A stretch of 64,000 nt of DNA from Micropterus salmoides (taxonomy: Eukaryota; Chordata; Actinopteri; Centrarchiformes; Centrarchidae), in contig NW_024043372.1 in NCBI RefSeq assembly GCF_014851395.1, positions 9,375,490 to 9,439,489 of the forward strand, written 5' to 3'. Under the pieces are notes generated by a model, which saw nothing but the letters and a program-made list of their open reading frames with translations, searched no databases and was not told where the DNA came from. The translations under genes were made by a program, and so were the position numbers. Positions 26,987-38,900 of this stretch are shown piece after piece; the first letter of the stretch is position 1; each line of letters opens with the position of its first letter.

Positions 26987-29900
26987 TATCTGATGTTATA
27001 TTTTAAAATATAAATAAATATGAATATTTTTGCTTTAACATTTACTCCAGGTTGCCTTGGTGTGCAACACTGTGGATCGGCATATGTTTTGTGTTTGTGC
27101 CGACGTTAGCATCGGCGCCATATTCCAGCAATAGACGGATAACAGATGGATTTTCAGACAAAGTCGCCTCGTACAAGATGGATGCCTTATCCTTTGCCTC
27201 GGACAGGATGTCCGCACCTGCAGGACAAACATGGAATTTTGTACAAAAAAAGATTAGAAAAATACCCACTTGATAAGACTGTTGAAGCCTCATATTAGCT
27301 GAATTTATTTAGGAGACAGATTCTCTAATCTGCAAAGGAAATAGTAACTTTAACCATCAAATAAATGTAATGGTACAAAGTATAAAGTAGCAAAACATTT
27401 AAATATACAAGTAAAGTTCTTAAATTGTACTTAAGTGCAACACTTGATGTACTTTCCATCACTGTAGAACTGCAGGCGAAATAATAAAGCAAAGAAAGTG
27501 TTTTAGAAGAAGCTGTATAAATGACAGCCTTAAGTCAATACTATCTTCTGTCTCGCCTGCTCTTTGCCACCGGTCTGACTTCACCTGAAGATAAATACTC
27601 CTTGAAAAAATATTGGCATCTTGTCAAATGCTAAAAATTGAACATCAAATCAAAGATAAAGAAGTAAAAGAAACCACCAGTTTCAAATGCAATGAGTATC
27701 CATCATAAAGATGACGTCTTTATTGATGTCATTATTAAGTGAGTTAGTTTATCAAAAATACAGCATTTCTATTTTTTTTATTAGACCTCCATTAATGTGT
27801 TAAGGCGGATTTCAGAATACTAATTTAATTCACGTTTTTATGATTTCATTTTTAGTTGGATCACCTCTACCTTAACGTGTAGAGACATCCGTGCCCTCTC
27901 ACCTCTACTCAGTAGAATCTCCATCACCTCCAGGTGTCCTCCCTGAGCGGCCAGTGCCAGCGGCGTGAGGCCGAAGTTGCTGCGAGGGTCTGGCTGTGCT
28001 CCAGCCTTCAGCAGCAGAGTCACCAGAGCTGATTTGCCCAGCTCTGAGGCCTCGTGGAGGGGACAGCGACCGTAGCGGCCCTTCTGGTTCACCCAGGAGC
28101 CATAGTGGAGCAGCAGCTTCACCAGGTCAGTTCGGTCTGAACGGATTGCTGCAGGAGTCAAACTTTTAGATTTTAACTGATGAACTCAGAGAAGGAATAA
28201 AAAGGTGTAGCCCACATCACAGCTTGACCTGTGTTCACACCGAATGCAAAGCCCACGGCACGACTGAATACAAAGTCCATGCAAAGACGCGAACAGATGC
28301 AATTCACACCAGGTGGCGCGAATGAGGCTTGTGTGGAGAGGATCGGTGTTGTGTCTGAACTGCATTTATGCTGAGAAAAGATGTGGATGCAAATCTCGGC
28401 AGGTAGCCTACATCATCTGTTCTGATGAATTATGCATCCACCTCTTAAGGTCCTTCTCTACAGAAGCCCTAAGCGGCCATCCATTGAAATATTTTTTTAC
28501 TTCGTTTCCTCGTGATAACAGCATAATTTTTTCGTGATCTCGAGATAACAAAACAGTAGTTTAACACCCATTGGAAGGAGCGTTTCTTAATGATAATTTC
28601 AGAATGGCTTTCAGTGTCAGTGGTTAGCTCAGTTGGTAGAGCACAGGATTTCCAGGCTAGGGGTTGCATGTGCGATCCTCACTTAAGACCAATTTTTTCT
28701 TCTTTTTTTTATCTGTTTTATAATCCTCTTCAACAAAGTTCTTTCGAAGAGACTGTTTCACATGTTCACAATGAACCATGTGCTGGACTGTGATTGGTCC
28801 ACATCCATCAACCTATGAACTTTTCCTTTCCCCATCATTCCCAGAGAAAATTCCTGTGCTTCTCATTCAGCGGAAGCCAATCACAAATTTCCTGACAGCT
28901 ATTTCAGAACCTTTGAAATAGCCATCGGGAAATGTGTGATTGGATTCCCCTGAATCTCTTCATAAGAACTTTGTTGAGGAGGATAATAAAAACACACAAA
29001 AGAAGAAAAAAAAAATCGAAAATGGGGATTGAACATGTAATTACGAGTCCTATGTTCTACCAAATGAGCTACCCAGTGAAAAAATATTTTTTTTCTTAAA
29101 TTATTCTGAAGAAACACACATGCCAATCCCTGTATTCAACTATGGTTTGTTATCCAATTATTGCGGGATGGATGGTCACTTAGGGCTTCCATACTTTTCA
29201 GACACTTTGCTGTGCACATTTATCAACTGCGGTTATTACCACATATTTTTGCTGAATCTCAAGGAATAACGTTACTTAGTGTAATAAAATCATAGACTGT
29301 AACGCTGTTTTCTGCCGTCCCTCTCTGGTAACATTTACCAGAGAAGAGCTCTTAAATATTGGACTTTCAACTGCTCATATTATTCCACCGCTCCTTAACG
29401 AACCCGGAACTTTCCCAGAGTTATTAGTTGGAGGAGCAGCAGGTCTGTTTGGGATCCTTCGGAAATGGCGCAGGGGAAAACGAGCAGGCGTGCCGGTTAA
29501 ATTAGACAGTGGGGTTTTTGCACTGCGCTCTCTTCAATTCACCCGGCGAATGTCTGCTCTCTGGCCAACAAAATGGACAAACTGCTTCTCCTCAACAGAA
29601 CTAACTCGGACTTCTGCAGATCTGCCGCCCTCTGTTTCACCGAATCCTGGCTCACCGAGCACATCCCGGACAGCGCACTTCACCTACAGGGATTTAATCT
29701 CATCCGCGCGGATCCTGAAAGGGAGCTCACGGGAAAAACAAGGGGAGGCAGACTCTGTTTCTATATAAACGAAGGTTGCTGCACAGATGTCACAGTGTTG
29801 GAAAAATCATGCAGCCTCGCTTAGAGACATTATTTATAAACTGTAAACCTTTTTATTTACCGCGGGAGTTTTCTTCATTTGTCCTGGTTGCTGTTTACAT

Positions 29901-32900
29901 TCCACCTCAGGCCTGTGTTAGTGAGGCGTTACTACAACTGGCTGACCAGATAACTAATGTGGAGAAAAAACATCCAGACTCCCTGCTCATTGTTCTTGGA
30001 GACGTCAACAGAACAAACCTCAGCCACAAACTCCCAAAGTACAGACAGCATATTAAGTGTCCCACCAGGGACACTAACACACTGGACCACTGCTACACTA
30101 CATTAAAGGATGCCTATCGCTCTGTTCCCCGTGCAGCCTCTGGTTCACGTGAGCCACCTCTTCCAAAGGCAGAAGATCAGGAAGGCTCCTGGCCCCGACG
30201 GTGTGTCTCCATCCTGCCTGAAAATCTGTGCAAACCAGCTGGCCCCCATCTTCACACAGATCTTCAACAGATCACTGGAGCTGTGTGAAGTTCCCTTCTG
30301 CTTCAAACGCTCTACAATCATCCCAGTCCCCAAAAAACCCTCCATCTCTGGACTAAATGTAGTCATGAAGTCCTTTGAAAGACTGGTGTTGGCCCTCCTG
30401 AAGGACATTACAGGCCCATTGCTGGACCCCCTGCAGTTTACCTACAGGGCTACCTGCACGTCCATCACTGTCTGGTTTGGATCTGCCACCAAAAAGGACA
30501 GGGACAGACTACAACGGACAGTCAGGACTGCAGAAAAGATCATCGTTGCCAATCTCATCCGCGCGGATCCTGAAAGGGAGCTCACGGGAAAAACAAGGGG
30601 AGGCAGACTCTGTTCTCTATATAAACGAAGGTTGCTGCACAGATGTCACAGTGTTGGAAAAATCATGCAGCCTCGCTTAGAGACATTATTTATAAACTGT
30701 AAACCTTTTTATTTACCGCGGGAGTTTTCTTCATTTGTCCTGGTTGCTGTTTACATTCCACCTCAGGCCTGTGTTAGTGAGGCGTTACTACACCTGGCTG
30801 ACCAGATAACTAATGTGGAGAAAAAACATCCAGACTCCCTGCTAATTGTTCTTGGAGACTTCAACAGAACAAACCTCAGCCACGAACTCTTTTTCTGGGA
30901 TCCTCTATTTCCCAGGACCTGAAGTGGGAGCCCAACGCGGACACCATCATCGCGCCAGCTCAGGAAGCTCAATCTGCCTAAGGACCTGTGGATCCACTTT
31001 TACACAGCTATCATCCAGTTTGTCTTCTGCACGTCCATCACTGTCTGGTTTGGATCTGCCACCAAAAAGGACAGGGACAGACTACAACGGACAGTCAGGA
31101 CTGCAGAAAAGATCATCGTTGCCAACCTGCCCTCCATTCAGGACTTATACATTTCCAGAGTCAAGAAACGGGCAGGAAACATCACTGCAGATCCATCTCA
31201 CCCCAGACACAATCTGTTCCAGCTTCTCCCCTCTGGTAGGCGCTACAGAGCTCTGTACACTAAAACCAACAGACTTAGGAACAGTTTCTTCCCACAAGCC
31301 ATCACTCTGATGAAAAGCTGATTTCTGACTCACAGTGTCAGGAACAATTCCTGTGCAATAACCCAGTAACTCTGTCTCTAATCAGCCACCTGTTTACTGG
31401 CTAACACTTATTATTTACTCACCATTCTCTATTTCAGTGCTGTTCATACTGTTATATTGTCAATATTTGTCAATATGTCTATATTGTTTTTGTCTGATTT
31501 TATTTTATTTTTATTATAGTGATTTTGTATTTTTGTCTGAGTAAGCACATTGTGAGCAATGTACAATCCAGAGTCAAATTTCTTGTATGTGTACACATAC
31601 CTGGCAATAAAGCTGATTCTGATTCTGATTCTGAGAAGTAGGGTCATTATTGTATTATTTCTAATGGAACTGCACTTCCTTTTTGCAACCAGAAGAGTCG
31701 CCCCCTGCTGGCCGTTTCAGGTTTAATGGACCCTCATTCGCATCAGATCTCTGACTGGAAGATTCACGCTTCAATAAAATATTAACAACTCTAAACGTTC
31801 ATAAAATGTACACATTTATCACCGTTGATGAACCCCACAAAAAAATTTACAGCATTTAAAAGCAGCACTTGGAGGTGCATGCAATTATTGGCAGTCATGC
31901 AAAATTCAGCATAACACCGGTAGAGAGGAGGGACAGAGCCTCTGCTCGCCGACTGAAAACTACTACACAATAGTTTCTGGACAAATTAAGCACTGGAGTT
32001 GCTCCGGATTCTGCTCTGGAGCTCAGGGTGAATTTATTTTATTAAAACAACTTTTTAATTTTAATTTTGGGGATTAAAAAGTCACTCACACTTTTCAATC
32101 TATCTGCAGCAGCTAGCCGCAGAGTTTCCAACCTCCACTGCCATAATTGTAGCCATCGGCATAATTTTGATCCATTTATTGCAATTAAATCACAGCAAAA
32201 TACCGTTATCAATCAGATTGGGGTAAATATTCACAGGTTTTTAGCCACAATCGCTTAACTGGCTTTGAGGCAGTGAACTGCTGGTCGGTGTTCAGCCTAC
32301 CTATGACAAGTGGTGTGTCCTGGTCATGGTCGTGGCTGTCCGGTTGAGCTCCATGTTGGAGGAGGAAGGAGGCGTTTTCTATCAGACCTCGTTCAACTGC
32401 CAGGAAGAGTGGAGTCTTACCACAAAGAGTACAACTCTTCACAGAGTGTTGGCCTGAAACTGGAGAACAGGATACTGCCTTAATCAATTTGATTAGCCCC
32501 TTCAACATTCATCACATCTCTGCTTCATTAAAGGAGTTTTATGTTATTGTGAAGCTGCACAGAATCTGTTTAAAGTGAGAACAAACCTCTGAATATGAGC
32601 TTAAGGATGGTTTGGTTGCTCTGAGCTGCTGCTTCATGGAGAGGGGTCCAACCTCTGCTGTCTGTCTGTGAAAATGTGTTTCTCTGTTGGACACACAGAT
32701 CCTTCAAGAGCTTCTCGTTACCTGGAGGGATGGATGAAAGGAACAGCAAAAGAATGGAGATACACTGTCCCCTTACATAAGTACAATTGTCCATTTGTCT
32801 CTGTCAGTTAAACTGATTGATGGGCCTGGTGGATAGACATTGTGGTGTTGAGTGTTTGTTTGATTGTAATTTATGTAATAAGTGTAATTTATACTTCTGT

Positions 32901-35900
32901 GTCAAATTTACGGCGTAGGTGACTGCGTAGGCTACGGGGCTATGCCGAGGCTACGCCGTCGCCTGACATGCACCTCCTCAAAAATGTAACTACACGTTGA
33001 GTCAACGGAGACCATGAGCACTGTGATTGGTTGCCTGTGTAGCTTTGCAATGTCTCAGAGACGACAGGAAGTGTCCCACACTTTGTGGTAACTTTTACTA
33101 GCAGCCAAAATGGCGTCTGTAACACGGTGGATCAGTATATTTTGACTGAAATAACTCATTTCACTATCAGAATGTGATCCATTCTGTCGATAACATTGTA
33201 AAAGTTACAAAAAAGTAACAGCTGCATGTATACAATTTTACCCCCATTCACGTTAGCGGAGGGCTAAACTGGAAGTTAGCCTGCTTGGTCGGCCAAAGTC
33301 AACACAGTGGACGATGTAGCGCTACTGCCGACTAGCGTTTGGAAGTGTAGTTGCAGAATGACGGAGACACCTACACACAAGTATAAATGCCTGGCTACGT
33401 GCGTAGCCTACGGCGTAGCTATGCACGTAGGCCCTACGCAGAAATATAAATCAAGTTTAAGGTGCATGTTCTTTGAGATGTATCCTGTCAAGTCATTGGC
33501 TTTGTGATGTTTGGTGTTGATGTAGCAATTACCGTAATCCAAAACAATAAAGTAACCTTAAAATGCAAAGTGTTTTGAAAACAATTGCCATGTGTCTTTC
33601 TCTGTGTGCTATACACCAAATGTGTGAGTTGAAACCTGTTGCTGCTATATGTTTACATAGGTTCTATCACTGATGTAAGGTTTGGTTTTCAAGCAGATCC
33701 AGAAACGGACACAGACGTGGACGGAGAGGTGCATGTAAAAGATTTTAATGAACAAATAATGAATGGAAGAAGGGCTGGGCTGACAAAGGTAGGACGTTGG
33801 CAGGCTGGTGAGGGTAGAGTATGGCTAGTGACTGAGCTAAGGCAGCTGGTGGTGGTGGTGGTGAATGGCTGGACTGAGACAGTGGAACAGGAATCCTGAG
33901 GCACAGGAGAAAAAACACATTAGCAAAAAGCACGAGGGAAACAAAATAAACAAATAAAAATAACAAAAACAGACTGAAAAGTTCTCTGATGGCATATCAG
34001 CCAAGAGTCACTGTCCCAAAGAATAGACAGAACAAACTGGCGATGAGTGGCAGGAGACACGGAGTATTTGTGCTGAGGGTTGATGAGCTTATTGAAGCCA
34101 GGTGTGGAGATGAGCAAGGGGAGGTAAGCCACGCCCACAACACATACACGGGAGGAGGGGACAGAGAAAACACAGGAAAAAACAGGGAAAGCTGGAGTTG
34201 AGGACCCCCCTCTCTCAATGGGTGGCTCCAGGTGCCCTACCAGGCTTGTCGGGATGCTCCAGAATGAGGGTGGCATCCAGAATGTACCAGCAAGGGATCC
34301 ACAATTGCTCCTCAGGACCATAACCCTCACAGTCCAATAAAAACTGGGACAACCTGCCGTCCAGAATCCGAAGTCAGCATAGTTGTCAATGATCCGGGAG
34401 CAGCAGAGACAGGCATGAGCAGTGAAACATGGAGGTTAGGATGAATTTTCATAGAAGCAGGCAACTTAATTACGGAATTACTTAATGACTTTGTCATTTT
34501 CAAATGGCCTAACATAAACGGTGTGCCAACTTATGGCATTCCACCTGGAGAGGCATGTTACGGGAGGTCACAAGAGGAAAGCCACACCTTCTAACTGAGA
34601 GTGGTCAGCGTTGGCTTCGAGCTGGTGAGCTGATGAGAGCGGACCGGGCCTCCCTTCAAACCTGGTTACACCGACCTTAAATGGTAGGTACCGCCACCTC
34701 GCTGTCCAGGACTGGGATAAGGTTGACAACCCAGAAAATCCATGAAAGGTGTCAGTGCTGGTGAGAGAGTTACATTTACATTTACTCATTTTAGCTGACA
34801 CTTTTGTCCAAAGCGACAATTGCTATACAGGTGCTGGTCATATAATTCGAATATCATCAAAAAGTTGATTTATTTCAGTAATTCCATTCAAAAAGTGAAA
34901 CCTGTATAATGTATACATTCATTCCACACAGACTGATATATTTCAAGTGTTCATTCCTTTTAATTTTGATGATTATAACTGACAACTAATGAAAACCCCA
35001 AAATCAGTATCTCAGAAAATTTGAATATTGTGAAAAGGTTCAATATTGAAGACGCCTGGTGCCACACTCTAATCAGCTAATTAACTCAAAACACCTGCAA
35101 AGGCCTTGAAATGGTATCAGTCTAGTTCTGTAGGCTACACAATCATGGGGAAGACTGCTGACTTGACAGCTGTCCAAAAGACGACCATTGACACCTTGCA
35201 CAAGGAGGGCAAGACACAAAAGGTCATTGCTAAAGAGGCTGGCTGTTCACAGAGCTCTGTGTCCAAGCACATTAAAAGAGAGGCAAAGGGAAGGAAAAGA
35301 TGTGGTAGAAAAAAGTGTACAAGCAATAGGGATAACCGTACCTTGGAGAGGATTGTGAAACAAAACCCATTCAAAAATGTGGGGGAGATTCACAAAGAGT
35401 GGACTGCAGCTGGAGTCAGTGCTTCAAGAACCACCACGCACAGACGTATGCAAGACATGGGTTTCAGCTGTTGCATTCCTTGTGTCAAGCCACTCTTGAA
35501 CAAGACACAGCGTCAGAAGCGTCTCGCCTGGGCTAAAGACAAAAAGGACTGGACTGCTGCTGAGTGGTCCAAAGTTATGTTCTCTGATGAAAGTAAATTT
35601 TGCATTTCCTTTGGAAATCAAGGTCCCAGAGTCTGGAGGAAGAAAGGAGAGGCAGAGAATCCATGTTGCTTGAAGTCCAGTGTAAAGTTTCCACAGTCAG
35701 TGATGGTTTGGGGTGCCATGTCATCTGCTGGTGTTGGTCCACTGTGTTTTCTGAGGTCCAAGGTCAACGCAGCCGTCTACCAGGAAGTTTTAGAACACTT
35801 CATGCTTCCTGCTGCTGACCAACTTTATGGCGATGCAGATTTCATTTTCCAACAGGACTTGGCACCTGCACACAGTGCCAAAGCTACCAGTACCTGGTTT

Positions 35901-38900
35901 AAGGACCATGGTATCCCTGTTCTTAATTGGCCTGACCTTAACCCTATAGAAAATCTATGGGGTATTGTGAAGAGGAAGATGCGATACGCCAGACCCAACA
36001 ATGCAGAAGAGCTGAAGGCCACTATCAGAGCAACCTGGGCTCTCATAACACCTGAGCAGTGCCACAGACTGATAGACTCCATGCCATGCCACATTGCTGC
36101 AGTAATTCAGGCAAAAGGAGCCCCAACTAAGTATTGAGTGCTGTACATGCTCATACTTTTCATGTTCATACTTTTCAGTTGGCCAACATTTCTAAAAATC
36201 CTTTTTTGTATTGGTCTTAAGTAATATTCAAATTTTCGGAGCTACAGCATGTGGGATTTTCATTAGTTGTCAGTTTTAATCATCACAATTAAATGAAATA
36301 AACAGTGAAATATATCAGTCTGTGTGTAATGAATGAATATAATATCCAAGTTTCACTTTTTGAATGGAATTACTGAAATAAATCAACTTTTTGATGATAT
36401 TCTAATTATATGACCAACACCTGTATATGTTAGAGGTCGCACGCCTCTGGATGAACTAGGGGTTAAGTGTCTTGCTCAGTGGGAATCAAACCCGGGTCTC
36501 TTACACGATGTGTCTTAGCCAATGTACCATCGCCACCATCATTATGAGCATACTCCCTTAGGACAACTGTTTGCGCCAGGTGGATGGATGGAACTGTCAG
36601 ACCACGGGACCAGAATACATGGAGAATCAGAAGATCCATCTGTGGGTTGCTGAGGGCAGTTAAGTGAGAGAACAAGCCTTGGAAAAACGGCAAATTGTGT
36701 TGTCTAATGATGGAGGGTGTGTGAAATTCAGAAAGGCAAGCTTGGAGGAATTTCCCCACTGGCGAATCTGAGACCTAACAGGATCAGGCACAAACAGTAG
36801 GTTAGGAGGTCCAGTATCTGGGTCAGGGTGAGTGTGCTGAGCCTTCCAGGCAATGGTCCGGTCTCAGTGTCACGCGTAGCAGCAGCCACCAGGCAGGGAG
36901 GACAGAGAATGTCTCTTGCTCTGAGTTGGGTTTCTCAGGATCAGATTGGCAGGAGAAAGGTAGGTTTTTGTGGTCCATCAAGACTACAAAACGTTGTTCA
37001 ACTCCTCCAGTACTTACACCACTGTAAACAGCTCACGATTTTCCACATCATAGTTATGCTTAAATAGTTCAAGGAGACGAGGAGGGACGGATTAGACCAG
37101 AATCTAGGGAGTCATGGATGTTTTTCTTCATAGCCTCTCTTTCAGGACGGGAGAGGTTATAAAGTTGACTGGAGGTTAAGGGCCACAACCAGGAAGTCAG
37201 TTGTGGTGTACAGTCATGGGGTCTATGTGCAGGCAAAGACACAGCTTATTACTTGCTAAACACCTCAGCTAAGTCACAGTAAGTGGAAGGAACTAATGAG
37301 GGGTCAGGACACTCAGGAGCCGGCGTTTCAGTTAACTGAGTAGCGAGAGTGTGTGGTTGAGGTGTGGCTCATCAGGACTCCCCCGTTACTGTTGAGCCTT
37401 CTCTTTTTGGCAGAAGGAGACACGAGGTTTGGGAAGTGGAGCTGAGGGACAGACTGGTGCAGGGGTTGGCAACCTTTACTATCTACAGAGCCACTTTTGG
37501 CCAGAGAAAGAAAAAAAAATTTGCAAAACAATATTTTAGCCCTTTAAATGCATGAACCACAACCTATTACTGTACATTAGGGTATCGACATTTCTAACAG
37601 GTCTAAATGACCATTCATTCATATGTTTTACCACAAGGTGGCTGCAATAGGCCTGTATGTTATTTATGATTATTTGGCTACTTCAACTTTGCATTTCCAA
37701 AAATTGTTTTAGTGGATTTATGACAGTATAAAAGTACTACAATAAAGAAAACAGTTGAAACTAGTTCTTTTTACTGGGGATGCCATTTCCAACAAAACTG
37801 ATTTGTGGGGAAAAATTAGAACTTAGAAACTGAGTAGCTATTGATATTTTTTTAGGGCTAGTTTGAGACCTCAGTGTTTATGGAAAATAAATGAATAGCC
37901 CAGTGTGCACAAAACACAATGATCAATTAATTTATAGAGAAAATTAAAACTTGCTAAAAGAGGTAATGTGTTGCACAATAATAACCTAATAAAAAATGCT
38001 GTTCTCACCAGTTTAATGGGATTTCTGTTTCTAAACATCAGTGCAGATATTCTTGATACCAGGGCTATAAGATGTAACAATTTGATCTTGACACGACTGA
38101 AGGCTCTCATCTGAGGTGGACTAATATCTAACGATATTTTGACTTTATGTAGTTCATGCTTGAGAAAACTGGCTAGCACATACGTTGCAAGTACGTTGAT
38201 CCGAAATGGGACAGGACTCCAAATGCGTCTTCATATTGACATTGTTGTCTGCAATAACTTTCCATGTTTCAAACAAAAGTTTGGCGGGTTTCGGGAGTTT
38301 TTCAGTATCGCTTCGTTTGTGGTTTTGATTGAGAATAGCCTTCTGACAGGCAACATCTTCGAGCTCAGATGTCAGGATTTTGAACTTAGATACACATTTG
38401 TCATTGTCGGCCAGTTCTATTTATTTCAAGTTCGGGTAGACTTACTCCTGTGAATGAAGACAGGGATGGGTCAATGTCCAGAGGTGTAACAGGGAATGAT
38501 AGTAGCATTCTGATGATCAGACACTGTAAATAATTGTTGATGTAATTGTTTTCTTCTCTGAACTTTCTCAGAGAGGGGAAGTGCAAAAGCATGCCTCTCT
38601 GTACATCTCACACCAACTTGCACTCAAACACTAAAACAACTTCCGACAGCTGCTGGACTGTCCCTTTCCCTGGAGACTTTTGTTCAGTGTGTTGAGGTGA
38701 CTTCTCATGTCCACCATGAAGTGCAACTTCTCCAGCCAATCATGATCTTCCAGTTCTGGGTAGGTCTGGCCTTTGCAGGAAGATTTTCAAATGTTCTATA
38801 GTGGAAGTTGGCCTCTGAAGTTAGGATCTGACAGCCCAGACTTCTCCCTAGATCGTTTACGTAGTTGGTTATCGAACCAAATACACAGGAAAATTAGGGA

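Larger units (their letters stand above)
34770..36540 (-). mobile_element. tRNA-derived SINE, split by a Tc1 element
   Basis: The 3' part is at 34770-34827 (TTACATTTACATTTACTCAT and CCAAAGCGACAATTG) and the tRNA-like head at 36424-36540 (GGTTTGATTCCCA box B on the minus strand). The Tc1 element at 34828-36423 sits exactly between them with TA at both junctions. Confidence 0.7.
33684..37470 (-). mobile_element. Ty3/gypsy LTR retrotransposon remnant, copy A
   Basis: Read on the minus strand from right to left: the start of the reverse transcriptase region with LAEVFSK and YNLSRPERKAM-like residues (37345-37085), RNase H start NYDVENREL (about 37067-36920), an integrase zinc-binding remnant (LFVPDPVRSQ, near 36790-36720), an integrase C-terminal chromodomain-like segment GYGPEE (34370-34215), and an LTR-like block to about 33684. 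The core of the reverse transcriptase is missing and stops interrupt every domain, so the copy is inactive. A SINE and a Tc1 element are inserted between integrase parts. Confidence 0.75.

Noticed and set aside
26765..27013. Open frame spanning the (AC)n tract
   Set aside because: It is the repeat translated as Thr-His, antisense to an asb14 exon.
28618..28680. Functional tRNA gene
   Set aside because: Box B is degraded and the acceptor arms do not pair; a second inverted copy in the same fold-back points to a repeat.
38139..38453. Open frame of about 104 codons on the plus strand
   Set aside because: No recognisable motif, low-complexity hydrophobic runs, and antisense frames equally open; probably transposon-derived noise.
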